A stretch of DNA of 64,000 nucleotides from Bdellovibrionales bacterium (GTDB taxonomy: Bacteria > Bdellovibrionota > Bdellovibrionia > Bdellovibrionales > UBA1609), in the NCBI GenBank assembly GCA_016714165.1, contig JADJNU010000001.1, positions 1,674,001-1,738,000 on the forward strand, read 5' to 3'. Below the pieces are notes generated by a model. The model was not told the DNA's origin, did no database searches, and was given only the letters and a program-made list of their open reading frames with translations. Both the position numbers and the translations under genes were made by a program. Below, piece by piece: positions 55,938-64,000 of this stretch. Numbering within the stretch: position 1 is the first letter of the stretch; every line of letters begins with the position of its first letter.

Positions 55938-56996
55938 TTACGCAACTGGAGCCCGTGGACCGCCACTGGCTGGAGCAGCTGGCGGCTTTGGAGGACTGTT
56001 TGGATCCCATCCAACTGGCGGCCACCCGTCAATCTTCATTCCCAGGCCCAACCCCATGGTTGTCAATATTTCCTTAATCTCATTCAATGATTTGCGACCA
56101 AAGTTCTTGGTCTTCAACATCTCAGCTTCGCTCTTACACACCAACTCGCCAATATACCTAATATTAGCGTTCTTCAAACAGTTGGCACTCCGAACCGACA
56201 ACTCTAAGTCATCAACCGACCTAAATAAATTATCATTCAATTGAGACGAGAGCACTTCTATCTGCTCGCTCACTGGCTCAATATTCTCATCAAAGGTAAC
56301 AAAGACCTGCAACTGCTCTTTTAGAATCTTTGATCCAAGAGCAACCGCCTCCTCTGGCTTCAAAGAACCATCGGTCCAGACTTCGAAACTCAAAGAATCA
56401 TAGTCTGTCCGCTGGCCAACTCGGGCTGCTGATACACTGTAGTTTACCCGACGAATCGGACTATGAATGGCGTCGACAGAAATGAAACCCAAGGGCAAAT
56501 CCTTACCGGCCTCCCCTGCCTCCCGATAACCACGTTCATAACTAATAACTAATTCAGCTTCAAACTTTGCGTCCCTTCCAAGAGTAGCAATGTGCTGTTC
56601 TGGATTCAAAACCTCGACTTGTTCATTAAATTCGATGTCGGCGGCAGTTACCACTCCTGGCCCCTGCTTAACCACACGCACCGTCTTTGGCTCGGCATCA
56701 AACTGTCGAAATCGAACCTCCTTTAGATTCAAAATAATATCAGTCACGTCTTCCAAAACCTCTGGAATTGTACTGAACTCATGAAGAACTCCCTCAAACC
56801 GAACGGCTGACACCGCAGAACCCATCATGGAACTGAGCAACACCCTCCTCAGCGAATTCCCCAGAGTCACACCATAGCCTCTCTCGAGGGGCCGAATCAC
56901 GAACTTACCGTAGCTGTCGCTTAAGCTCTCCTTATCGACTTCAAATCCCGCGGGCTTAATTAGATCGCGCCAAAATTTAAAATAATGCGGTTGCAT
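55938..56996 (-). CDS. rpoA: RNA polymerase alpha subunit
   Basis: 352 residues. The N-terminal dimerisation domain has FVIRPLERGYGVTLGNSLRR and LSSMMGSAVSAVRFEG. The C-terminal DNA- and activator-binding domain has ELSVRSANCLKNANIRYIGE and KNFGRKSLNEIKEIL. A Pro-rich tail (PPKPPAAPASGGPRAPVA) extends past the usual end. ATG 56996 starts the family N-terminus (FWRDLIKPAGFEVDKESL region); the frame is open to TTG 57017. It directly follows rpsK, without rpsD between. Confidence 0.97.
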   Translation of the reverse strand: MQPHYFKFWRDLIKPAGFEVDKESLSDSYGKFVIRPLERGYGVTLGNSLRRVLLSSMMGSAVSAVRFEGVLHEFSTIPEVLEDVTDIILNLKEVRFRQFDAEPKTVRVVKQGPGVVTAADIEFNEQVEVLNPEQHIATLGRDAKFEAELVISYERGYREAGEAGKDLPLGFISVDAIHSPIRRVNYSVSAARVGQRTDYDSLSFEVWTDGSLKPEEAVALGSKILKEQLQVFVTFDENIEPVSEQIEVLSSQLNDNLFRSVDDLELSVRSANCLKNANIRYIGELVCKSEAEMLKTKNFGRKSLNEIKEILTTMGLGLGMKIDGWPPVGWDPNSPPKPPAAPASGGPRAPVA

Positions 56997-57074
56997 ATCG
57001 AGTTCACCCACAGCCAAACCTACCTTTCTCTAAACATCTTCAAAAAATAGCAAAGATGTCCCAACGAAACCAAT

Positions 57075-57485
57075 CTAAATTCTTCTTCTTTTCGGAGGAC
57101 GACATCCATTATGCGGAACTGGAGTTATATCACGCAAGGAAGAAACTCTCAAACCGCTCGCAGCAATGGCCCGAACAGCGGGTTCGCGACCAGCTCCAGG
57201 ACCCTTAATGAAAACATCAACGGACTTCATCCCCGCATCCACTGCCTTCTTAGAAGCCTCCTGAGCCGCCATCTGGGCCGCAAATGGAGTGCCTTTTCGA
57301 CTTCCCTTGAAACCAAGCATACCCGCTGTGGACCAACAAACTACATTGCCAACACCATCGGTGATAGTGACCACTGTATTCCCGAATCCCGCGGTAACAT
57401 AACAACGACCACTGGGGACATTCCTCTTGATCTTTTTTCGAGGTGCAGATCCCTGTGTTTGATTTTGCTGTTGATTCGTTGCCAT
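57075..57485 (-). CDS. rpsK: 30S ribosomal protein S11
   Basis: 136 residues with the S11 core: GRCYVTAGFGNTVVTITDG, STAGMLGFKGSRKGTPFAAQ, GPGAGREPAVRAIAASGL, and ITPVPHNGCRPPKRRRI. It lines the 30S platform. It is 13 bases after rpsM. Confidence 0.98.
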   Translation of the reverse strand: MATNQQQNQTQGSAPRKKIKRNVPSGRCYVTAGFGNTVVTITDGVGNVVCWSTAGMLGFKGSRKGTPFAAQMAAQEASKKAVDAGMKSVDVFIKGPGAGREPAVRAIAASGLRVSSLRDITPVPHNGCRPPKRRRI

Positions 57486-57498
57486 CTATAATACCTCT

Positions 57499-57873
57499 TT
57501 AAACTATTTTTTTCTTGTTTGCGACCGTCTTCTTAGGACCCTTTCGAGTGCGAGCATTCTGCCGAGTGCTCTGTCCTCGAACCGGCAATCCCTTCTTATG
57601 GCGAATCCCACGGTAGCAGCCAAGATCCATCAATCGCTTGATCGACATTCCTACTTCACGCCGCAGATCCCCTTCAACTTTGAAGCTAGAATCCATGATA
57701 GATCGGAGTTTTGCCAAATGCTCGTCCGTCAGGTCATCAGTCCTTAACCTAATATCAAAGCCCGACTTCTCCATGATCTTCGCAGCTCTTACGCGGCCAA
57801 TTCCATAAACATAAGTCAAGGCCACTTCCAGCCTCTTCCCTCTTGGTAAATCGACACCAGCAATACGCGCCAT
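57499..57873 (-). CDS. rpsM: 30S ribosomal protein S13
   Basis: 124 residues: ARIAGVDLPRGKRLEVALTY, IYGIG-type helix (VYGIGRVRAAKIM), and the C-terminal basic tail RGQSTRQNARTRKGPKKT. S13 lies at the head of the 30S subunit near the P-site tRNA. It follows rpmJ with a 3-base gap. Confidence 0.98.
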   Translation of the reverse strand: MARIAGVDLPRGKRLEVALTYVYGIGRVRAAKIMEKSGFDIRLRTDDLTDEHLAKLRSIMDSSFKVEGDLRREVGMSIKRLMDLGCYRGIRHKKGLPVRGQSTRQNARTRKGPKKTVANKKKIV

Positions 57874-57876
57874 CTT

Positions 57877-57990
57877 TTATCCCTGTCTCTGCTTGTGCTT
57901 GGGATTATCACAAATAATTCTGATAACTCCCTTACGTTTTATGATCTTGCACTTCTTGCAAATCTTTTTTACTGAAGCTCTAACTTTCAT
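57877..57990 (-). CDS. rpmJ: 50S ribosomal protein L36
   Basis: A 37-residue gene too short for many gene callers. It begins MKVRASVKKICKKCKIIKRK and has the four zinc ligands in order: Cys, Cys, a later Cys (RIICDNPKH) and His. It is 3 bases before rpsM, its usual place, with GAGGTGCGTG before the ATG. This is the zinc-binding (C+) form. Confidence 0.96.
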   Translation of the reverse strand: MKVRASVKKICKKCKIIKRKGVIRIICDNPKHKQRQG

Positions 57991-58145
57991 CACGCACCTC
58001 ATCTAGTGCTATCAAGCTATACTCTTAACCACCTAATATCTATAACCAATCCAAAAACATTCCAAATCATCGGCCGCATCATCGGAAAACCAGAGCGCTG
58101 AAGCTAGCACCATGGCTCCAATGAGTCCAGGAAAAACCAATAAAA

Positions 58146-58790
58146 TCAAGCGTTCAAAACGCTCTCGATCCGAGAAAAAACCTCGGCCGCTGTTCCTACA
58201 CCGTTCACAATGCAAAGTTTCCCCGCATTTTCATAGTAGGCCTTTAAGGGTCGAGTACTCTCTTCGTAAGCTTCTATCCGAGTTTGAATAACTGCAGGTT
58301 TGTCATCCTCTCGTTGATAGATTTCCTTACCACCACACTCATCGCAAACGCCGTTCTCCTTGGGCCGCTTTGCAGCTACGTGATAGACTGCACCGCACGA
58401 CCGACAAATTCTTCGACCTGTTAACCTCTCCATGAGCAAGGTCATCGGAATCTCAAGAAACACCGCCCTATCAATAAACAAATTATGATTCCTCAGCATC
58501 GCTTCAAGCGACTCTGCTTGATCCACTGTTCGCGGAAAGCCATCCAAAACAAAACTCTTCCCATGAAGGCGAATGAACTCCTCTTCAACCATCCCAACCA
58601 CGATCGTATCAGGAACCAGTTTTCCCTGATCCATGTACTTCTTTGCTTCCATGCCAAGGCTACTTTTTGCCTTGATCGCGAGCCTAAACAAATCGCCCGT
58701 CGATATGTGATGCATTCCGTGCTGACTCGTCAAAAGCGCTGACTGGGTTCCCTTCCCAGCCCCCGGGGCCCCGAAGAGAAGAATGTTCAA
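58146..58790 (-). CDS. adk: Adenylate kinase
   Basis: 214 residues: the P-loop GAPGAGKGTQS, the AMP site HHISTGDLFRLA, and VLDGFPRTVDQAE. The LID has two Cys pairs (CRSCG and CDECGG), the zinc-binding form. It converts ATP and AMP to two ADP. TTG start overlapping the secY stop (TTGA), a standard secY-adk pair. The 155 bases after it hold no infA. Confidence 0.96.
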   Translation of the reverse strand: MNILLFGAPGAGKGTQSALLTSQHGMHHISTGDLFRLAIKAKSSLGMEAKKYMDQGKLVPDTIVVGMVEEEFIRLHGKSFVLDGFPRTVDQAESLEAMLRNHNLFIDRAVFLEIPMTLLMERLTGRRICRSCGAVYHVAAKRPKENGVCDECGGKEIYQREDDKPAVIQTRIEAYEESTRPLKAYYENAGKLCIVNGVGTAAEVFSRIESVLNA

Positions 58791-60115
58791 TATTGCACCC
58801 TCCGACTCCGTATCTTAACGCCCTTCATAATTCCTTCATATTTAGCGGTTAACAAATGAGATTGAATCTGCTGACTCGTATCTATCGCCACACCAACTAA
58901 GATAAGCAAACTCGTTCCACCAAAAAAGAATGGAAGACTGACTTTACTGGCCAAAATCGTTGGCATAATGCAAACCAGGCTCAAATAGGCAGAGCCACTC
59001 ACTGTCAATCTATCTAAAACCTTCTTGATGTAGTCAGCTGTGCTCTTTCCTGCTCGAATACCGGGAACGAAACCACCGTATTTTTTTAAATTGTCAGCCA
59101 CTTCGGTCGGATTAAACACAATCTCAGTGTAGAAAAAACAGAAGAACACGATCAGACCCACGAAAACAACATTGTAGATAGCGCCCGAAGGAGTGAGGCT
59201 TTGCTGGATATTTTGCATCCAGGGCTTGTCCACAAACTGCGCCACTGTGGCTGGAAACATCAACAAACTTGATGCAAAAATCGGAGGTATCACTCCCGAA
59301 AAATTGACCTTCAGAGGAAGATGACTCGCTTGCTGCTGCATGGCCTGTCTTCCTCCACCCCGTTGAGAATACTGGATTGGTATCCTTCTTTGTCCCACTT
59401 CCATAAACACAATAGCTGCAATAACGGCAATCATCCCAACCAGTAGAGCCAGAACGACAACACCACTCATATCCCCATTGGAAACCATTTCCCACAATTT
59501 AACTGTCCCATTGGGAACACCCGCTGCAATTCCAGAAAAAATAATTAAACTGGCACCATTGCCAATGCCCTTTTCAGTGATCTGCTCTCCCAACCACATG
59601 ATAAAACAGGTACCGGCCGTCAAAGTCACGATTGTCACAAGCTTAAAAGAAAGAAACCCCAATCCAAATAGCGGAGTCATCACAAGAGGTGCGCCCCCGG
59701 GGCTATTCGAATTGCTTAGCCAAGAAGCCATGGCGTACCCCTGTACGATGGCCAGCGCTATCGTCCCATATCTCGTGTACTGATTCAATTTCTTGCGTCC
59801 GTGTTCTCCTTCCTTCTTTAGAGACTCCAAAAAAGGAACAGCTGTCTGCAGCAGCTGGAAAATAATAGACGCCGAGATATAAGGCATGATGCCCAGAGCA
59901 AATATACTGAACTTCTCCAAAGCACCACCGGTAAATGTGTTGAAGAGTCCAAAAATACCCCCGCTTTTTGATTGAAAGAACGCCAGCACGGCAGCTCCGT
60001 CAACTCCTGGAGTTGGAACCGACACACCCAATCGGTAAACCGCCAGCATGCCAAGAGTAAATAGTATACGCTTCCGGAGTTCTGCCGGAATCGCCAAGTT
60101 CTGTGGTGTCGACAC
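58787..60115 (-). CDS. secY: Preprotein translocase subunit SecY
   Basis: 442 residues, ten membrane segments: RILFTLGMLAVYRLGVSVP, the plug region GGIFGLFNTFTGGALEKFSI, LGIMPYISASIIFQLL, and NPTEVADNLKKYGGFVPGIR. It forms the protein-conducting channel for export. The GTG start overlaps the rplO stop by one base. Confidence 0.98.
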   Translation of the reverse strand: MSTPQNLAIPAELRKRILFTLGMLAVYRLGVSVPTPGVDGAAVLAFFQSKSGGIFGLFNTFTGGALEKFSIFALGIMPYISASIIFQLLQTAVPFLESLKKEGEHGRKKLNQYTRYGTIALAIVQGYAMASWLSNSNSPGGAPLVMTPLFGLGFLSFKLVTIVTLTAGTCFIMWLGEQITEKGIGNGASLIIFSGIAAGVPNGTVKLWEMVSNGDMSGVVVLALLVGMIAVIAAIVFMEVGQRRIPIQYSQRGGGRQAMQQQASHLPLKVNFSGVIPPIFASSLLMFPATVAQFVDKPWMQNIQQSLTPSGAIYNVVFVGLIVFFCFFYTEIVFNPTEVADNLKKYGGFVPGIRAGKSTADYIKKVLDRLTVSGSAYLSLVCIMPTILASKVSLPFFFGGTSLLILVGVAIDTSQQIQSHLLTAKYEGIMKGVKIRSRRVQY

Positions 60116-60549
60116 TAGATGACCTCGATTTTTCCACCTGCTGATTCAATAGCAGCTTTAGCTTTTTCACTTACCTTATGCGCCTTAATAGTCAAAGGCT
60201 TCTTCAAATCGCCCCGCGCCAAAATCTTAACCAAGCCCTTGCCCACTAGGCCAGCTAATTTTAGCGTTTCTGGCGTCACATCACCATCGAAACGATTCAA
60301 CTGCTCCAAATTTACGACTTGGTAAACTGTCTTGAAGGTCGCGTTCGTAAACCCGAATTTGGGTAAACGCCGAGCCATTGGAGACTGACCTCCCTCAAAT
60401 CCGCGTCGCACTGTTCCGCCAGTGCGAGCCTTTTGCCCTTTATGACCCTTCGTTGCCGTACCACCTTTTCCCGAACCTCTACCACGGCCAATCCTCTTGC
60501 TATTGTGAGTTGATCCGCGCTTTGGTCTTAATGAGCCAAGAATTCCCAT
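60115..60549 (-). CDS. rplO: 50S ribosomal protein L15
   Basis: 144 residues: RIGRGRGSGKGGTATKGHKG, RRGFEGGQSPMARRLPKFGF, and the C-terminal KAKAAIESAGGKIEVI. One-base spacing after rpmD, and its stop overlaps secY by one base. Confidence 0.98.
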   Translation of the reverse strand: MGILGSLRPKRGSTHNSKRIGRGRGSGKGGTATKGHKGQKARTGGTVRRGFEGGQSPMARRLPKFGFTNATFKTVYQVVNLEQLNRFDGDVTPETLKLAGLVGKGLVKILARGDLKKPLTIKAHKVSEKAKAAIESAGGKIEVI

Positions 60550-60550
60550 T

Positions 60551-60736
60551 CTATTTCTCCACTTTCACATCTAGGAGATGCTGAACCTTAAATATCTGAC
60601 CCCTATTCGCATCGTTATCAGGAACAACCACTTCCTGGTTGATTTTCCTGAGCCCAAGACAGCGAACAGTATCCCTCTGATCTCTCGGAGTCCCAATTAA
60701 ACTTCTCTTCAATTTCACACGAAAGGCCTTAGCCAT
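60551..60736 (-). CDS. rpmD: 50S ribosomal protein L30
   Basis: 61 residues: VKLKRSLIGTPRDQRDTVRC, then LGLRKINQEVVVPDN, the normal short bacterial L30. It lies between rpsE and rplO. Confidence 0.96.
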   Translation of the reverse strand: MAKAFRVKLKRSLIGTPRDQRDTVRCLGLRKINQEVVVPDNDANRGQIFKVQHLLDVKVEK

Positions 60737-60792
60737 TTTAATGTCCTTTTCTCAAATTCCCTAATTCCAGCACTATCAAATTCCTGGCGAAC

Positions 60793-61248
60793 TTATTGCT
60801 GCCGTTGGTTCAACAGCTGCAGCAGACCATCGAGCGTCGCCCTGACCGCATTATGAGCATTTCTTGTTCCAATGCACTTTGTCAAAATATCCTTGATACC
60901 CACAGACTCCAAAACAGCCCTAACCGGCCCACCAGCGATAACCCCAGTACCTGGCGCGGCTGGGATCATGATGACCTTCGCAGCTCCAAAAGTCCCAATA
61001 ACCTCATGGGGAATCGTTCGTCCGTCCTTCAAATTCACCTGCTTTAAAGCCTTTTTCGCTGTGCGACTGGCTTTTCCAATTGCCTCTGGAACTTCCCCGG
61101 CTTTGCCAGTACCAAATCCAACTTCACCATGACCATTTCCAGTCACAACGAGAGCTGAAAACGAAAAGCGCCGCCCACCCTTGACCACCTTGGCCACACG
61201 ATTAATCGCGACAACTCTCTCTTGAAGCTCTCCGCCTTGATTTTCCAC
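60793..61248 (-). CDS. rpsE: 30S ribosomal protein S5
   Basis: 151 residues: ERVVAINRVAKVVKGGRRFS, GHGEVGFGTGKAGEVPEAIG, and APGTGVIAGGPVRAVLES. It is a fidelity protein of the 30S subunit. It is slightly shorter than E. coli S5 (166). Confidence 0.98.
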   Translation of the reverse strand: MENQGGELQERVVAINRVAKVVKGGRRFSFSALVVTGNGHGEVGFGTGKAGEVPEAIGKASRTAKKALKQVNLKDGRTIPHEVIGTFGAAKVIMIPAAPGTGVIAGGPVRAVLESVGIKDILTKCIGTRNAHNAVRATLDGLLQLLNQRQQ

Positions 61249-61259
61249 TCAAAATCTCC

Positions 61260-61649
61260 TTAAAAGTTAAGCCCAGCTTCACGTGCCGCTTCGGCCAATG
61301 CCTGTATCCGTCCGTGGTAAAGATAACCGCTTCGGTCAAAAACCACGTCCTTAATATTTTTAGCCAAGGCCTGCTTAGCAATTTCAGCACCAACTGCCTT
61401 TGCAGCATCCTTATTTGTTTTGGCTTCCTTCGTTTTCTTCTCCAAAGCCACCTTGAGCGTTGATGCCGAAACAATCACAGCTCCAGTCGCATCGTCTATC
61501 AACTGCGCATAAATATTACGCGTGCTCTTAAACACAGCAAACCGAGGCCTTTGAGCTGTTCCGATAATCTTCTTACGAATGCGCGCCCTCAACTTTATGC
61601 GCTTCACAACTTTTTCCGCAGTTTTTTTCCGAAATTTAATACGAATCAC
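61260..61649 (-). CDS. rplR: 50S ribosomal protein L18
   Basis: 129 residues: RIRKKIIGTAQRPRFAVFKS, NIYAQLIDD, and DRSGYLYHGRIQALAEAARE. It binds 5S rRNA. It is 11 bases before rpsE. Confidence 0.97.
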   Translation of the reverse strand: MIRIKFRKKTAEKVVKRIKLRARIRKKIIGTAQRPRFAVFKSTRNIYAQLIDDATGAVIVSASTLKVALEKKTKEAKTNKDAAKAVGAEIAKQALAKNIKDVVFDRSGYLYHGRIQALAEAAREAGLNF

Positions 61650-61666
61650 GGCCGTCCATCCTTACT

Positions 61667-62212
61667 TTATTTTTTACCAGCTGACTTACCAGCCTTACGA
61701 CGAATTTGCTCATCTGCATACTTAACACCCTTACCAAGGTAAGGCTCCGGCGGTCGAAAACTGCGTATCTTTGCAGCCACTTGCCCAACCTTGCCTCGGT
61801 CCGGACCACTCACCATCAATGTCGTATTCTTCTCGACCTTGATGTCAATTCCATCGGGAATTGGATACTTTATTGGGTGACTATATCCCAAGTTGAGCTC
61901 CAACAACTTTCCGCTAACTGCCGCACGATAGCCGACTCCATTTAAAGTCAACTCTCGGCTCCAGCCCTTTGAAACGCCTGTCACGGCATTCTGAACCAAT
62001 GCACGATAAAGACCGTGGAAGGCTCGACTACGAGGTTCATCATTCACTCGATTAAAAATCACCTGATTGCCATCGACCTTTGCAGATATGATATTTCTCA
62101 TCGGCACAGTCAGGCTACTCTTAGCACCCTTTACGACGACCTCGTTCTTAGAAGTGACACTTACCTGAACACCACTCTCGAAATAAACTGGAGACCTACC
62201 TATACGTGACAT
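61667..62212 (-). CDS. rplF: 50S ribosomal protein L6
   Basis: 181 residues: MSRIGRSPVYFESGVQVSV, RELTLNGVGYRAAVSGKLLE, and the rRNA-binding IRSFRPPEPYLGKGVKYADE. Two-domain L6 of normal length, 17 bases before rplR. Confidence 0.98.
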   Translation of the reverse strand: MSRIGRSPVYFESGVQVSVTSKNEVVVKGAKSSLTVPMRNIISAKVDGNQVIFNRVNDEPRSRAFHGLYRALVQNAVTGVSKGWSRELTLNGVGYRAAVSGKLLELNLGYSHPIKYPIPDGIDIKVEKNTTLMVSGPDRGKVGQVAAKIRSFRPPEPYLGKGVKYADEQIRRKAGKSAGKK

Positions 62213-62224
62213 AACTACACCCTA

Positions 62225-62614
62225 TTACCAAATCTGGCACAATAATTCGCCACCAATATTCATCTTAACGGCATCATCGCCGCTCACGATTCCCCTATTC
62301 GTACTCAACAGTACCAAACCAAATCCAGATCGCACCTTCGGGATTTCATCCGAGCGCACATAAAATCGGCGCCCTGGACGACTCACTCGAGAAATGCTTC
62401 CCATCGCGTGTTTGCCATTCGGCAGATACTTCAAATAGACCCGCATAACTCCCTGACGACCATCCTTAGCTACTTTAAAGCTTCGAATATACCCGTTCTC
62501 CTGAAGTACCTGAGCAAGCCCCACACGCATATTAGAGCTTGGCACGTCCACCTTTTCATGTGCTGCCGAACCTGCATTTCGAATTCGTGTTAGAAAATCA
62601 CCGATCGTGTCCAT
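62225..62614 (-). CDS. rpsH: 30S ribosomal protein S8
   Basis: 129 residues: DTIGDFLTRIRNAGSAAHEK, SRVSRPGRRFYVRSDEIPKV, and SGFGLVLLSTNRGIVSG, ending GGELLCQIW. rpsN, which usually precedes it, is absent; only 21 bases separate it from rplE. Confidence 0.98.
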   Translation of the reverse strand: MDTIGDFLTRIRNAGSAAHEKVDVPSSNMRVGLAQVLQENGYIRSFKVAKDGRQGVMRVYLKYLPNGKHAMGSISRVSRPGRRFYVRSDEIPKVRSGFGLVLLSTNRGIVSGDDAVKMNIGGELLCQIW

Positions 62615-62635
62615 TCAATTCATCTCCTCAACAAG

Positions 62636-63184
62636 TTATCTCTTCCTAAAAGGCATCCCCAAGCTTTCCAATAAGGCTCTTCCCTCAGTATCATTATTTG
62701 CAGAAGTACAAATAGTGATATTCATTCCTCGAATCTTATCCACCTTATCGTAATCTATCTCGGGAAATACGATCTGCTCTTTCAATCCCATGTTATAGTT
62801 CCCTCGACCATCGAAACCACGAGGAGAAAGTCCCCGAAAATCTCTTACCTTGGGAATCGAAACATGTACCAAACGCTCCAAAAATGCCCACATTCTCTCT
62901 CGACGCAAAGTCACCCGCACACCGAGAGGAATATTCTCGCGCAGTTTAAAGTTCGCTATCGACTTCTTTGACTTCGTAATCACAGCTCTCTGACCAGCAA
63001 TGTTTGTCATGTCCTCAACTAGAGCATCGAGAATCTTTGGATTCTTAACTGCATCGCCCGTGGTAACGTTCAATACAATTTTGCTCAACCGCGGTACTTG
63101 CATGACATTCTTCTTTCCCAACTGCTTCTGAAGCGCGGGACTGATATCTACCTTATAAGTTTCTTCTAGCGACTTCACAGCCAC
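62636..63184 (-). CDS. rplE: 50S ribosomal protein L5
   Basis: 182 residues: VMQVPRLSKIVLNVTTGDAV, RAVITKSKKSIANFKLRENI, and RDFRGLSPRGFDGRGNYNMG. It binds 5S rRNA and the P-site tRNA. GTG start at 63184, or at 63178 with better ribosome-binding-site spacing. Only 15 bases separate it from rplN, so rplX is missing from its normal position. Confidence 0.98.
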   Translation of the reverse strand: MAVKSLEETYKVDISPALQKQLGKKNVMQVPRLSKIVLNVTTGDAVKNPKILDALVEDMTNIAGQRAVITKSKKSIANFKLRENIPLGVRVTLRRERMWAFLERLVHVSIPKVRDFRGLSPRGFDGRGNYNMGLKEQIVFPEIDYDKVDKIRGMNITICTSANNDTEGRALLESLGMPFRKR

Positions 63185-63199
63185 ACTCCTCTTCGTTAA

Positions 63200-63568
63200 T
63201 CAAAGTACTTCTGGGGCCAGTGATACTATCTTCAAAAACTGCTTAGCACGAAGCTCCCGGGCAACAGGACCAAATATACGTGTCCCAACCGGCTCCTTCT
63301 GGGCATTAATCAACACAGCTGAATTCTCATCAAACCGGATATAACTGCCATCAGCCCGACGAATCTTGTGTATTGTCCGCACTATGACCGCCTTAGCAAC
63401 ATCACCCTTCTTCACTTTGGAGTTTGGAAGAGCCTCTTTAACCGACACAACCACGATATCGCCCACCGATGCGTAACGCCGCTTCGATCCGCCCAGCACC
63501 TTTATGCACTGCACTTCACGCGCGCCAGAATTATCCGCAACTCTGAGCCTTGACTGCATTTGTATCAT
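63200..63568 (-). CDS. rplN: 50S ribosomal protein L14
   Basis: 122 residues, the exact family length from ATG 63568: MIQMQSRLRVADNSGAREVQ, then GGSKRRYASVGDIVVVSVKE and FDENSAVLIN. The ATG overlaps the rpsQ stop (ATGA). The longer frame to 63622 lies within rpsQ. Confidence 0.98.
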   Translation of the reverse strand: MIQMQSRLRVADNSGAREVQCIKVLGGSKRRYASVGDIVVVSVKEALPNSKVKKGDVAKAVIVRTIHKIRRADGSYIRFDENSAVLINAQKEPVGTRIFGPVARELRAKQFLKIVSLAPEVL

Positions 63569-63864
63569 ACAGTCACCGCCAATTGGTTTCGATTTCGTTC
63601 GACAATATCGACCAACTTCCAACGCTTCGTTCTGCTGATCGGGCGCGACTCAACGATCCGAACAATATCGCCCAACTTAGCTTCATTCTTCTCGTCATGA
63701 GCCTTAAATACAGAGGTTCTCCGAATAAACTTCCCGTACTTCTCGTGTCGAACTGTCCGGCTCGTCTCCACTGAAATTGTCTTGTGCATTTTATCGCTGA
63801 CGACCTTACCGATAACTTCACTTTTTCGGCGTCGCGTATCCACCTGTGTTTCAACTCCACTCAT
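63565..63864 (-). CDS. rpsQ: 30S ribosomal protein S17
   Basis: 99 residues: EVIGKVVSDKMHKTISVETS, YGKFIRRTSVFKAHDEKNEA, GDIVRIVESRPISRTKRWKL. ATG 63864 has GAGG 8 bases upstream; GTG 63873 and ATG 63870 are in frame but too close to it. It overlaps rplN by 4 bases. Confidence 0.97.
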   Translation of the reverse strand: MSGVETQVDTRRRKSEVIGKVVSDKMHKTISVETSRTVRHEKYGKFIRRTSVFKAHDEKNEAKLGDIVRIVESRPISRTKRWKLVDIVERNRNQLAVTV

Positions 63865-63874
63865 CGTCATCACC

Positions 63875-64000
63875 TCACTGAGCCAACTTGATATTTAATG
63901 CCGTCCGAACTCGAGCGATATCTCGGCGCAGAATGCGTATAGACACCGGACTAGCAACCTGGCCCAAGGAATGCTTCATCTTAAGACTAAAATGCTCATC
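63875..64000 (-). CDS. rpmC: 50S ribosomal protein L29, C-terminal part (start outside window)
   Basis: The last 41 codons are visible, with the L29 end LGQVASPVSIRILRRDIARV followed by RTALNIKLAQ and TGA. The N-terminus lies beyond base 64000. It is followed 10 bases later by rpsQ, the standard order rpmC-rpsQ-rplN. Confidence 0.9.
   Translation of the reverse strand, partial: DEHFSLKMKHSLGQVASPVSIRILRRDIARVRTALNIKLAQ

Noticed and set aside
58033..58215. Leftward 60-codon frame after adk with a membrane-like segment (LILLVFPGLIGAMVLASALWF region)
   Set aside because: It starts inside adk in another frame without its own ribosome-binding site; adk itself is intact, so the hydrophobic run is probably chance.

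Overview
The window looks like part of a chromosome from a Bdellovibrionota-type bacterium (predatory or gliding delta-proteobacterial relatives). This is inferred from a complete Agl/Glt-type gliding operon related to that of Myxococcus, a TIGR03545/TIGR03546-type gene pair, many lipoproteins and exported proteins of lineage-specific type, and a hybrid histidine kinase of the Bdellovibrio style. No taxonomic marker search could be run, so the assignment is an inference.

Positions 1-21000 hold a surface-polysaccharide locus. It starts with a HisH/HisF-like amidation pair (WbuY/WbuZ type) and a LegB-like dehydratase. A capsule-type transferase follows, then GDP-mannose dehydratase (gmd) with an Rmd-like reductase. 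Next come a ColD-like 3-dehydratase (catalytic Lys replaced by His), polyprenol-phosphate sugar transferases, two GT-C membrane proteins, the GDP-heptose enzymes HddA and an HddC-GmhB fusion, a Wzx-type flippase and, after an interruption, a WbaP-type initiating sugar-phosphate transferase. Together they suggest synthesis of an O-antigen or capsule containing amidated nonulosonic-type, 6-deoxy or 3,6-dideoxy and heptose sugars. Several genes here are broken by single-base lesions.

Positions 16390-25900 are accessory: a HipBA toxin-antitoxin pair, two HEPN/MNT toxin-antitoxin modules in opposite gene order, an SGNH hydrolase, and a decayed DUF4143-type ATPase preceded by a 17-bp inverted repeat. 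Positions 25900-39500 hold exported and signalling genes. These are a repeat-bearing lipoprotein, a disrupted hybrid histidine kinase, a peptide-binding lipoprotein next to a YcaO protein, and a leftward cluster of a secreted protein-glutaminase, a small exported protein and an unusual exported fusion of two Clp-type AAA+ modules with an FtsH-type M41 metallopeptidase. A WbpP-like epimerase ends this region.

Positions 39800-42900 carry a TIGR03546/TIGR03545-type pair and a GNAT acetyltransferase. Positions 42911-55012, all leftward, form one gliding-motility operon. In transcription order it encodes a TolQ/AglR proton-channel subunit, two TolR/AglQ-AglS subunits, a large TPR protein, a small lipoprotein, an AgmX/GltJ-like TonB-type protein, a lipoprotein split by a frameshift, an outer-membrane beta-barrel, a TPR protein (AglT/GltE-like), a CglB-like VWA lipoprotein and a TlpA-like thioredoxin. 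Positions 55398-64000 are the leftward spc/alpha ribosomal operon (rpmC to rplQ, with secY, adk and rpoA). It lacks rplX, rpsN, infA and rpsD at their usual places.
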